Source: Helicobacteraceae bacterium
GTDB lineage: Bacteria > Campylobacterota > Campylobacteria > Campylobacterales > SZUA-545
Assembly (NCBI GenBank): GCA_031286325.1
Contig: JAITUT010000005.1
Coordinates: forward strand, 41,557 to 105,556
DNA length: 64,000 nucleotides
Reading direction: 5' to 3'
Shown: positions 25,046 to 33,146 of the stretch, piece after piece
How the letters are laid out: each line of letters starts with the position of its first letter
How positions within the stretch are numbered: position 1 is the first letter of the stretch
The notes under the pieces: generated by a model
Databases searched by the model: none
Seen by the model: the letters and a program-made list of their open reading frames with translations, nothing else
What the model was told of the DNA's origin: nothing
Translations under genes and position numbers: made by a program

Positions 25046-25822
25046 TCAATCGCAAGTTGCATTGAGTCTGTTACGCGAATTTTCTAGCTCTGCTTCGGTG
25101 AAAGGTACTTTTTTGCCGTTCGTTTTATAGCAAACGCCGCTTATTACCTTATCATTTTTGTATGTAACTAGGGTGGAAATTGTGCCGTTTTCTCTGAAAA
25201 CTTTCATTTCGCCCTCTAGTATGTCGTTTTTCCACGCGGTTTCTTGCTTTAAGTTGCCGTTCTCGTAATAAGTTTTCTCAATCCCGTCTTTGACGTCGTT
25301 TTTGTATGGTATTTCCATTCCAAGTCTGCCGTTCTCGTAATAAGTTTTCTCAATCCCGTCTTTGACGTCGTTTTTGTATGGTCTTTCGAAGTAAAGTTTG
25401 CCGCTCTCGTAATAACCTTTCTTAATCCCGTCCACGACACCATTTTTGTATGGTGTTGTAGTTATAAGTTTGTCGCTACCGCCGAAATGCTTCTTAACCC
25501 CTTCGTATTTACCGTTTTTTATTGGCACGGTATAGTCCAGTCCCCCACTCTCATAGTAGCCGCGCTCTTCTATCGCCTCGCCGTCAACACAGTACGTTTT
25601 AATCATATTGTTGTAATCCCGTCCCAAGAACGTATTGTATTTTGTGTGCCATTTTTTTAACTCCGCTTTGTCGGGGAGCAAATTGCCGTCCATATCCATA
25701 CACTTGCCCTTGTCGTCAATACGCGCCGTTTCGCCCAATTTGTCCAAGTCATAAACTTTGTAATCTTCGCTTGCGCTTTGGCACGCCGTCGCCAGTAAAA
25801 TAGCGATCAAAACCCTTTTCAT
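25046..25822 (-). CDS. Secreted MORN_2 (YwqK-like) repeat protein, copy 2
   Basis: The 258-residue paralog of the genes at 10441 and 41288 starts MKRVLIAILLATACQSASED, a signal sequence with a possible lipobox Cys15. About six MORN_2 repeats follow. Two neighbouring repeats (YKNDVKDGIEKTYYENG...) are encoded by DNA that is identical over 56 bases at a 72-base period (25255-25310 and 25327-25382), a recent internal duplication. ATG 25822 is used, with AAAGGAGACAAG before it. The C-terminal KVISGVCYKTNGKKVPF block is shared by all three copies. Function unknown; the antitoxin name given to this family is doubtful for an exported protein. Confidence 0.75.
   Translation of the reverse strand: MKRVLIAILLATACQSASEDYKVYDLDKLGETARIDDKGKCMDMDGNLLPDKAELKKWHTKYNTFLGRDYNNMIKTYCVDGEAIEERGYYESGGLDYTVPIKNGKYEGVKKHFGGSDKLITTTPYKNGVVDGIKKGYYESGKLYFERPYKNDVKDGIEKTYYENGRLGMEIPYKNDVKDGIEKTYYENGNLKQETAWKNDILEGEMKVFRENGTISTLVTYKNDKVISGVCYKTNGKKVPFTEAELENSRNRLNATCD
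25255..25382. repeat. 72-base tandem repeat inside MORN_2 copy 2
   Basis: Two units at a 72-base (24-codon) period share 56 identical bases. They keep the reading frame, so repeat number can change without breaking the protein. Confidence 0.88.
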
Positions 25823-25885
25823 CTTGTCTCCTTTTTGCATTGGTAAAAAATTGTGTGAAATTTAGCGAAATTTGGTTAAAGCGCG
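25823..25885 (-). promoter_or_regulatory. Conserved 5' leader of the MORN_2 genes, copy 2
   Basis: On the minus strand it reads AAATTTCGCTAAATTTCACA, then an AT-rich spacer and AAAAAGGAGACAAG. It is diverged from copies 1 and 3 in the first half-palindrome (CCAAATTTCGCT instead of GCGAATTTCGCT). Confidence 0.55.
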
Positions 25886-26277
25886 TTTGCCGCGATCTTT
25901 GCTTGCCGCTGAATCGGGCGAACGCAGTTCGCCCCTACATATACGCTAGCGCGATCAGATTATAGGTTTTGAGGCTCTACAATACCGCTTGTTGGCAAAT
26001 GTTTTTCTCGTCATTACGGGCGCGAGGGTTTCCAATAGAAAAGTAAAGCTCTTGTCCCGCGCTCCTCGCGAGGGGTTGCTTTGCGAAGCCGTGCGCCCGC
26101 CCTTTAGCGGCTCTCAACGATCCCGCCGTTTTCATTATTTTTCGCAACTATCAAAATCTTAAAAAATTCTTAATAAGACTTCCGAAGTGATATTAATAAT
26201 TCTTAAAGAATTAGTTACTTGTTATATTTCACTTAATCTATCCTAAAACGGAAATCTACCAAAAGAAAGGATTTTAA
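25886..26277. other. Intergenic region with repeats and an AT-rich promoter zone
   Basis: It contains the palindrome GGGCGAAC-GCA-GTTCGCCC at 25916-25934 followed by CCTACAT, and a GTTTCCAATAG element near 26035. From about 26150 the DNA is AT-rich, with repeated AATTCTTAA-type strings; this is the likely promoter of the large exported-protein gene. No reading frame of its own is credible. Confidence 0.5.
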
Positions 26278-28461
26278 ATGTCAAAATTAAAGATAATGGC
26301 GATCATATTCGTCTCTCTTTTAGCGCAAACCCTCGCGGCAAGTGCGGCGCAAGCGGCAAAAATTCCCGATCTTACGATCTGGGACGGCAATCTCGCCACC
26401 CACAAAGAGGTCTTTTTATCTCGCGGCGATCCAGACAAAGCTCTGATTTTCACAAAAGAGGTCGGCGAAATTGCTAAAGTTAGGATCGGCAGTAAAAGCG
26501 GCGAGCCGTTAAACGCCTTTGTTTGCGCGAGAATTGTGGAAGTTGATAGCGCGGGCGCAGCCGCTCGCGCCCTCACAGATTGGCAAGGGCGCGTTATCAA
26601 TGCCGACGAGCGCCGCTTCGTAACGAACGGCAAAAAACCGATCGGCAACAACTTCGCCGAATTTGCCTTTAAGCCTGATCGCGCGGCGCGGCGAGCGAAA
26701 GTTGAGGCGCGTTATGTCGCGATCGCCAAAGCGGAGGATGCGGAAAACTACGAGTGCTACGGCGCGCGCCAGCCGAAAAAGTGGCAATCTTCAATTCTCT
26801 CCGAGGCGACATTCGCCGTGCGCCCCGGCGCTTACATATTAAACGCCGATTTGGAGGCGAAGCCGCTTGTCGCGGAAAAGTTCTACAACTACGCGCAAAT
26901 TATCGCGGGCGAAAAAGGCGCGGCGGGCTACGATCAAAAGAGCACGGCGCTGCGATACAAGATCGTGTGGAACGAAGATCGCGGACAGCCCAGCGGCGAA
27001 GATATTTGGAGCGGTTTTGAATTAAATTTCAAAGACGGCGTGGGCGCTTTGGGCTTTTCATTCAACGATGTCGGGGAGTTCCGTTTGCGGATTGAGGACG
27101 CTGAATTTGCCGCGAACGACATTGAAAGCGGCGCGTGCGTAAGTTCGGGCGACGCCAAATACCGCGCGGCAAACCAACTCTCCGCGGCGGCGCGAAACGG
27201 TATTTCAGTAAACGCCGAAGACTACAAATTAGGCTGCGTGATCGCGGGCGGCTACACACACCGCGATCCTAAGAGCGGCAAAGTCTCCGCCGGGCTTTTG
27301 GGCGCGCTTGTTAAAGTTGTGCCGGCGGGTTACAAAATTTCGCAGCTTAGCTTCTCCTCCGATCGCGCGATCGGCGATAATAAATGGACATATTACGCGA
27401 ATGAGGGCGAGGGGGCGGCGATAGAGGTGAGTTTCACGGCGCAGGCGGTAGGTTTCTTAGGCAAGATTATGCAAAATTACACGGACGGCAACTATAGCCG
27501 CCCGTCAAAACCCGCGATCTTCACGCAAAAAAATTCGCCGTTAAAGTCGTGGTTTGACAAAGATCGCATAAGCGCGGCGGATTGGGGCGCGGCGGGACTT
27601 TTCGGCGAGGCTAGAATCAAATCGCGCTGGAACTTTGAGCGCGATCTCGCCAAACCCGCGGCGCCGATCGTATTGCGCCGCGCCTCGCAGGACTTTAACA
27701 TCACGATCGTAGAGGACAACGGCGGCGCTTACGAGCCTATTTCGGGCGCGGCGATCTGGGGGGCGGGCTGCGTTTCGGGAGAAGAATTTATGTGCGGCAA
27801 AGCGCGCGAAACCACATTTGTCTATGGCCGCGCCAATATTCACGACGCCTTTACGCACGGTGAAAACGTCGGGGTCGCCTACTCAATCGACTACTTTTAC
27901 CCAAAAGAGATCGCTCACAGCGAAGGTTTCGGCAAAGGAGCGAAACCTCTTGAAAGCCTGATCCAAAACGTCGCCTCAAAAGAGTGGGCGCGCATAATGG
28001 GGAGCGCGGACGCGGGCGCGGCGGGTTACGCGTTTGACGATAAAACCGAGGCGAACATCAGCGCCGATTTGCGGGGCGAAATTTTTGCCCCGAAAGCCTA
28101 TTCGCCGCGCGGTAAAGGCGTCTATAACATTAAATTAGCCGATCAAAGCGGCGCAAAAGTCTTTACCCTCGCGTATCCCATAGACGCGCCGCGCCCAAGC
28201 AAATTCGTAACGCACCTCTCAATTCCTCCCTTTTTGTGGCACGCGCCGCAGGGCGAAAGTTACGTCTCAATCCGCGAAACTTTTCAAAATGTAGAAAATC
28301 GCCGCGATTGTTTCAAACACCCGTGCGGGAGCGCGGAATTTTTGGATCGCCGCAGCGCGCGAGCGAGCGAGATCGCTCAAGCTGGTTTGGAGGGCTTTGA
28401 GGGGGCGGAGCTCTTTGACCCCAAAAACAAACGTAAAAGTCCCGCGCGTATCCGCTGGTAA
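26278..28461 (+). CDS. Large exported protein of unknown function
   Basis: The 727-residue protein has a signal peptide (IMAIIFVSLLAQTLAASAAQA) and a long, probably beta-rich body with scattered Cys pairs. It has no recognised catalytic motif and no membrane anchor. Blocks such as FSFNDVGEFRLRIEDAEF and RIKSRWNFERDLAKPAAPIVL recall large exported Campylobacterota proteins near pilus genes; this is memory of style, not proof. GAAAGGA gives the ribosome site. It is followed by a repeat-rich gap and a porin gene, so they are probably separate transcripts. A surface or adhesin role is conceivable but unproven. Confidence 0.65.
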   Translation: MSKLKIMAIIFVSLLAQTLAASAAQAAKIPDLTIWDGNLATHKEVFLSRGDPDKALIFTKEVGEIAKVRIGSKSGEPLNAFVCARIVEVDSAGAAARALTDWQGRVINADERRFVTNGKKPIGNNFAEFAFKPDRAARRAKVEARYVAIAKAEDAENYECYGARQPKKWQSSILSEATFAVRPGAYILNADLEAKPLVAEKFYNYAQIIAGEKGAAGYDQKSTALRYKIVWNEDRGQPSGEDIWSGFELNFKDGVGALGFSFNDVGEFRLRIEDAEFAANDIESGACVSSGDAKYRAANQLSAAARNGISVNAEDYKLGCVIAGGYTHRDPKSGKVSAGLLGALVKVVPAGYKISQLSFSSDRAIGDNKWTYYANEGEGAAIEVSFTAQAVGFLGKIMQNYTDGNYSRPSKPAIFTQKNSPLKSWFDKDRISAADWGAAGLFGEARIKSRWNFERDLAKPAAPIVLRRASQDFNITIVEDNGGAYEPISGAAIWGAGCVSGEEFMCGKARETTFVYGRANIHDAFTHGENVGVAYSIDYFYPKEIAHSEGFGKGAKPLESLIQNVASKEWARIMGSADAGAAGYAFDDKTEANISADLRGEIFAPKAYSPRGKGVYNIKLADQSGAKVFTLAYPIDAPRPSKFVTHLSIPPFLWHAPQGESYVSIRETFQNVENRRDCFKHPCGSAEFLDRRSARASEIAQAGLEGFEGAELFDPKNKRKSPARIRW

Positions 28462-28564
28462 CATTAAGCGTTTTATATAACTTTTTTCATTACAATAGCC
28501 GTTTTCTTTGCGGCTTTTTTCGCCGCGCGGGTTTTAAGGCAAATCGGTTTATTATTTGCCCTGC

Positions 28565-28676
28565 GAATGGGGTTTCCAAAATCACGGATTTTTGGGGCAA
28601 AGAGCAAAACGGTAAATTTCGGGAGTTTCCAAAGGCTAAAAGTCTTTGGTAGCAGCGGGAACTTTGTTTCCGCAAA
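28565..28676. repeat. GTTTCCAAA palindromic repeats before the porin gene
   Basis: It shows CCAAAATC/GATTTTTGG (near 28573-28592), CCAAAG/CTTTGG (near 28626-28647) and GGGAA/TTTCC (near 28652-28668) hairpins. The second shares TTTCCAAAGGCTAA with the repeat inside cysT. It occupies most of the 233-base gap and ends just before the porin ribosome site. Confidence 0.6.
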
Positions 28677-28694
28677 AGACGCAAAAGGATTAGT

Positions 28695-29903
28695 ATGAAA
28701 AAACTTAGTTTAATCGCCGCGGCCGCGCTTGTAGCGGCGAGCGGCGCGTTAGCGGCGGACGCCAAAGGCGAGGCGAAGCTTGAAGCCCTGCTCTACGGTC
28801 AATACGACAAATGGAACCTCAACGACGAGGAAAAAAACGCTGGTAAACCCGAAAAGAGCGGCATTTTGCAAGGCTCTTTCAATGTCCTCTACAATACGGG
28901 CGAGATAGCAAACGGCGCGAGCCTCAATATGGGCGCGAGAATGAACCGCAAACTCGCCGAATCGCACGAGGGCGACTGGGTTACTTGGGCGGATGGCGAC
29001 CCCAAAGTTCGCGGCGAACAAGCCGAAAACGACAACACCGTCTTTCACACCGCGAACCTCACTTGGACAAACGGCTTCGCTACGATCGTAGCGGGTCGGC
29101 AATATGTTGAGTTGGAGTGGCTGGGCGACTATCACGAGGCGCTTGTGGGCGTTTTAACGCCGCACGATTTCGTAACGATCGTAGGCGGCTGGACGCGCGC
29201 TTACGCTACGGCGGATTACGACGGCTACAATGCGGGTTTTGACAACTTCCATACGGCGAACGGCGTAAACGGCAACGGCGCGGGCGTTTTAGACATCACG
29301 ATCGCGCCTGTCGAGGGCTTGAAAATTGAGCCTTGGTTCTACCATATTCCCGAAGTCGCGAATTGGACGGGCGGCAAAATCGCGTATGAAAACGAGTTTG
29401 TCGGCGTGAGCGCGGCATACACGATCAGCAAAAGCGACAGCAAATTAGCCGAAGAAGACGACAATTTTCTTCACGTAACGGCGAATGTAAATCCCGCCGA
29501 AGGGCTCAAAATTTACGCGGGGCTTGGCAAAGCGGGCGACAAAGAGGGCGCGCCGAATCTGCTTAGCGGCGTCGTGGGCGAAAATATAACGCCCTTTGAG
29601 GACGGCGCACTCTTCTTAACGAACGGCGTGAAAACGATCTACGGCGGCGTTGGCTACGAAGTTGGCGGCTTGAATCTCAACTTGCTCTACGGAGTTTTTG
29701 ATCTGTCTAAAGGGGATAATGACGAGGACGGCGGCAAGGCGAGCGAGTTGGACTTTGTCGCGGAATACGCGATGAATAAAAACTTCAGCGCGAGACTCGC
29801 GTTGGTGAGTCGCGGGCGCAACGATGACGCGTATGCTCAGAACGGAGCGGAGAAATTCACATCGGGCAGACTCGCTCTGATCTATAACTACGGTACTAAA
29901 TAG
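28695..29903 (+). CDS. Major outer-membrane porin (Opr/MOMP-like)
   Basis: The 402-residue protein has a signal peptide (MKKLSLIAAAALVAASGALA), many alternating short amphipathic strands, acidic loops and a C-terminal aromatic-rich strand (ASRLALIYNYG-type ending, here GRLALIYNYGTK). This is the pattern of Campylobacterota Opr-family porins that form the general diffusion pore of the outer membrane. AAAAGGAT is the ribosome site. The C-terminus ends in Lys after the aromatic strand rather than in Phe. Confidence 0.78.
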   Translation: MKKLSLIAAAALVAASGALAADAKGEAKLEALLYGQYDKWNLNDEEKNAGKPEKSGILQGSFNVLYNTGEIANGASLNMGARMNRKLAESHEGDWVTWADGDPKVRGEQAENDNTVFHTANLTWTNGFATIVAGRQYVELEWLGDYHEALVGVLTPHDFVTIVGGWTRAYATADYDGYNAGFDNFHTANGVNGNGAGVLDITIAPVEGLKIEPWFYHIPEVANWTGGKIAYENEFVGVSAAYTISKSDSKLAEEDDNFLHVTANVNPAEGLKIYAGLGKAGDKEGAPNLLSGVVGENITPFEDGALFLTNGVKTIYGGVGYEVGGLNLNLLYGVFDLSKGDNDEDGGKASELDFVAEYAMNKNFSARLALVSRGRNDDAYAQNGAEKFTSGRLALIYNYGTK

Positions 29904-29982
29904 CTTTTGCTCGCCGCGTTATTAAGCGCGGCGGGATCGCGCAATTTCGCGCGCTCAAAATTCACACGGCATAATTCGCGTT

Positions 29983-30783
29983 ATGGACAAAATCAATTGG
30001 CAAACGACAGAGGCGGCGATCTGGCTGGGCGGCGATCGCGGCTTTAAGATCGCGCGGCGACTCGATCCGATTTTGCTTGATAACCTGTTAAATATAGAGG
30101 CGCAAAAGACGGCGTTGCTTACGAACACGGATGCTTTTCTATCGGGCAAAGCCTCTAACCACGCGCTTTTGTGGGGGCAGCGCGGGTGCGGCAAATCAAG
30201 CCTAATTAAAGCCGTGTTTAACGCGTTAAAAGGGCGCGGTTTGCGACTCGTTGAGGTTGATCGCGACCGCCTCGCCGAGTTGCCGCTGATCGCCGATCTG
30301 ATCGAGGGCGAGCCGTTTCGTTTCGTGATCTTTTGCGACGATTTGAGTTTTGAGGCGAATGAGAGCGGCTACAAAGGTTTGAAGCGCGTTTTGGAGGGCT
30401 CGATTGAGTTGCCGCCCGAAAATCTGCGCCTCTACGCCACCTCAAACCGCCGCCATTTGGTTAGCGAGAGCGCGTCCGACAATGACGGCGCGATCGTAGC
30501 GGGCGAGCGGGGCGAACTCCACTACGCGGATATTGTGGAAGAAAAGTTGTCGCTTTCGGATCGCTTTGGCTTGGTTTTGAGTTTCTACGGCGGCGATTTG
30601 GAGGGTTTTTTGCGCGCGGCGGAGGCGCATTTCGCCGAACGGATCGCGGCTTTAAGCGGCGACGATCGCGAGAAATTCGTAGAACTTTTGCGCGTTGAGG
30701 CTAAACGTTACACGGCGTTGCGCGCGAGCCGCAGCGGTCGCACCGCGAAACAATTCGCGGCGTATTTCGAAACATTTTTTTGA
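29983..30783 (+). CDS. DUF815-family AAA+ ATPase
   Basis: The 266-residue protein carries Walker A GQRGCGKSSLIKA near residue 65, a Walker B-like FVIFCDDLSF near 110 and YATSNRRHLV as sensor 1, in the order of DUF815 (P-loop ATPase) proteins. The substrate is unknown. No ribosome site is seen. A CATAAT box lies only seven bases before the ATG, so the mRNA may be leaderless. The 27-base repeat that borders the restriction island starts 14 bases after its stop. Confidence 0.82.
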   Translation: MDKINWQTTEAAIWLGGDRGFKIARRLDPILLDNLLNIEAQKTALLTNTDAFLSGKASNHALLWGQRGCGKSSLIKAVFNALKGRGLRLVEVDRDRLAELPLIADLIEGEPFRFVIFCDDLSFEANESGYKGLKRVLEGSIELPPENLRLYATSNRRHLVSESASDNDGAIVAGERGELHYADIVEEKLSLSDRFGLVLSFYGGDLEGFLRAAEAHFAERIAALSGDDREKFVELLRVEAKRYTALRASRSGRTAKQFAAYFETFF

Positions 30784-30796
30784 AAGCTTGGGGCAA

Positions 30797-30823
30797 AGAA
30801 TAGAGCTATTGTAAAGATTCTTT
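30797..30823. repeat. Left 27-base direct repeat flanking the restriction-modification module
   Basis: AGAATAGAGCTATTGTAAAG followed by ATTCTTT. The copy at 33119-33145 differs at two positions. The ends (AAAGAAT/ATTCTTT) can also pair, so a terminator role for the DUF815 gene is possible. Confidence 0.75.
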
Positions 30824-30988
30824 CTATGACAGAGATTGAGAATGGTTTGTAACCACAATCATCAACATATTGAGACGACGGATCGCCGTTCCTCGCGCGC
30901 CGATAAAATTTGCCCCCGACTTGTTCGTTAGATTATGGTACAATTGGGATATATGGGGCTAATCCTTAATGAAAGGGGTTGAAAAATT

Positions 30989-32167
30989 ATGCGGCAGACA
31001 AGACCCGCCTGTAAACTTACATCTATCGAAGATTCCTCTGTCAACATTCAACAGTTATCGCTATTAGATATATTGATTGATATTCCGCAAAACATAGAAT
31101 ATCTGTCGCCAAACTACAGTTCAAAATGGAACAACTTCAAATTTATCGATTTGTTTGCGGGCATTGGCGGTATTCGGCTTGGTTTTGAGCACGTCGGCGG
31201 AAAATGCGTGTTTTCCTCCGAATGGGACGAACAAGCCGCAAAAACATACGCCGCGAATTTCGGCGAACAACCTCGCGGCGATATAACTAAAATTCGCTCT
31301 AACGATATACCTGAATTTGATATTCTGCTCGCGGGATTTCCTTGTCAACCGTTTAGTATTATCGGAGATAAAGAGGGGTTTAATCACGAAACGCAAGGCA
31401 CTTTATTTTTTGAAATAGAACGAATACTAAAAGATAAAAATCCGCCCGCTTTTATGCTTGAAAATGTACGCAACCTTACCGCGCATAACGGAGGGAAAAC
31501 ATTCCAGACTATTATCGCTCACTTAGAAGCGTTAGGGTATCGCGTTTTTTCAAAGGTGTTGAACGCTCTTGATTTTGGAGTTCCGCAAAAACGGGAACGA
31601 ATTATTATTTGCGGATTTCTGGATAATGTTGACTTTATGTTTCCAAACCCCGTTTCGTTTAACAAAAGACTTTCTCTCTCCGATGTTCTCGAAGACGATA
31701 ATGATATTAGTCGTTCGCTTTGGGTAAAAGACAGAATTAAGCAAAGTCGCTTTGAACGTATGAAAACCGTTCTAAAACGTCCGTATATTACCCACGAAAA
31801 TGTAGGCGGCTCTATTACGCCGCACTATTTTTCTTGCGCTTTAAGAGCGGGGGCTTCCGCGAATTATATTCTTGTCAATAATGAGCGTCGTCTATCCGAA
31901 AGAGAAATGTTGAGGTTACAAGGTTTTCCCGATTCTTTTAAGATAATCGCGCCTTACGGCGATATAAAAAAGCAAACGGGAAACAGCGTAGCCGTACCTG
32001 TTATAAAAGCGGTCGCCGAACAAATGGTTAAGGCGTTAAAAAAATACGAATGGAGCAAAAACAATGAATATCAAGGAAGCGAAAGCGTCGCTCGACAAAA
32101 TCATAAAGAAATCGCGAACGCCACAGTACAAGCCAATTCAAATCGCCGAAATACTTTATCATCATAG
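30989..32167 (+). CDS. C5-cytosine DNA methyltransferase (type II R-M)
   Basis: The 392-residue enzyme transfers a methyl group from SAM to cytosine C5. Motif I is FIDLFAGIGGIRLGFE, motif IV GFPCQPFS carries catalytic Cys119, motif VI is MLENVRNL, motif VIII is PQKRERIIICG, and motif X is KKQTGNSVAVPVIKAV. An N-terminal extension of about 45 residues precedes motif I. AAAGGGG is the ribosome site. It overlaps the endonuclease gene by 104 bases; the overlapping tail lies after motif X and is probably not needed for catalysis. The region is AT-richer and lacks GCGATCGC, which suggests transfer. Confidence 0.92.
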   Translation: MRQTRPACKLTSIEDSSVNIQQLSLLDILIDIPQNIEYLSPNYSSKWNNFKFIDLFAGIGGIRLGFEHVGGKCVFSSEWDEQAAKTYAANFGEQPRGDITKIRSNDIPEFDILLAGFPCQPFSIIGDKEGFNHETQGTLFFEIERILKDKNPPAFMLENVRNLTAHNGGKTFQTIIAHLEALGYRVFSKVLNALDFGVPQKRERIIICGFLDNVDFMFPNPVSFNKRLSLSDVLEDDNDISRSLWVKDRIKQSRFERMKTVLKRPYITHENVGGSITPHYFSCALRAGASANYILVNNERRLSEREMLRLQGFPDSFKIIAPYGDIKKQTGNSVAVPVIKAVAEQMVKALKKYEWSKNNEYQGSESVARQNHKEIANATVQANSNRRNTLSS

Positions 32168-33119
32168 GATTTCAAGCGGGAAACTTAACCTGTTAAACCT
32201 TGATGATTATCGCAATCCAAGCAAGAAATGGCGCGACGATATTAGCCTTTTGCTGTTAGGGCAGATTTGTACAAGTTCGGCTAAATTCCAAGACAATTTG
32301 TTCGAAGCCAACGCTATACCGCCGCAAGTATTACAAATTCTCGGCGACGAAAACGTAAAAACTAACGGCGCGGTAGAAGCATACATATACGATCGCTTTT
32401 CGAATAAACACGCGCAACTTGCAACCGCTTTGGATTATTGCCGTAACTCTACAGCGGCGGATTTCAAAGTCCTTGATCTTATTAATTCGTTTCGTGTGGA
32501 ATCGGGGTTAAAACGTAGCATTGACAAAATTTATGAAATTGTCGTTTTTGCTATGTTTTCTACGCTCGTTTCCGCCTTGGAATTAAAAGTTGAGATTTCA
32601 ATAAATCCCAATAAACACGAATTGTTAACAGAGTTTTCTGACTTTGCCAAAATGATTATGCGCATAGACGCGCAAGACAGCAAAAGCATTCAAGACGCTA
32701 AGGTTTATCGCCTCGGCGCAACTAATGCTGCAGACAGAGGTCTTGATATGTATTCCAACTGGGGTCCGGCGGTTCAAATTAAACATTTGGCTTTAAGCGA
32801 GGAATTGGCGGAAGGAATTGTTGATGGCGTTTCAAGCGATAAAATTGTAATTGTGTGTAAAGAGGCGGAGGAAAAACTGATTGTTTCTCTGTTAAATCAA
32901 ATCGGTTGGCGCAATCGAATACAAAGCATAGTTACGGAGAAAAATTTGATTGATTGGTACGAGAAAGCTCTGCGCGGAAAATATTCCAATATTCTCGGCG
33001 ATACTTTGCTCCATACTATTTGTGAAGAAATTGCTAATGAGTTCCCTTCTTTGAGGGGAATACCGGACGATTTGAAAGCGCGAAAGTACGAGATGATTAA
33101 AAACGAGTTTTGGAGTTAA
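32064..33119 (+). CDS. Type II restriction endonuclease, HaeII-like
   Basis: The 351-residue protein is placed as the nuclease partner of the C5 methyltransferase by its overlap and direction. The stretch GATNAADRGLDMYSNWGPAV followed by QIKHLALSEELAE looks like a nuclease core (Asp, then Gln-Ile-Lys) and agrees with my memory of HaeII-family enzymes, which cut RGCGCY. ATG 32064 follows GGAG. The family call is from recollection of sequence style and should be tested; the role as cognate nuclease is more secure than the specificity. Confidence 0.68.
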   Translation: MNIKEAKASLDKIIKKSRTPQYKPIQIAEILYHHRISSGKLNLLNLDDYRNPSKKWRDDISLLLLGQICTSSAKFQDNLFEANAIPPQVLQILGDENVKTNGAVEAYIYDRFSNKHAQLATALDYCRNSTAADFKVLDLINSFRVESGLKRSIDKIYEIVVFAMFSTLVSALELKVEISINPNKHELLTEFSDFAKMIMRIDAQDSKSIQDAKVYRLGATNAADRGLDMYSNWGPAVQIKHLALSEELAEGIVDGVSSDKIVIVCKEAEEKLIVSLLNQIGWRNRIQSIVTEKNLIDWYEKALRGKYSNILGDTLLHTICEEIANEFPSLRGIPDDLKARKYEMIKNEFWS

Positions 33120-33145
33120 GAATAGAGCTATTGCAAAGCTTCTTT
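33119..33145. repeat. Right 27-base direct repeat flanking the restriction-modification module
   Basis: AGAATAGAGCTATTGCAAAG then CTTCTTT, starting at the last base of the endonuclease stop codon. It matches the left copy at 25 of 27 positions. It separates the C5 system from the convergent adenine methyltransferase gene. Confidence 0.75.
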
Positions 33146-33146
33146 G

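Noticed and set aside
30989..33119. A single frameshifted fusion of methyltransferase and nuclease
   Set aside because: The methyltransferase is complete through motif X and the nuclease has its own ribosome site and start, so two genes are the simpler reading.
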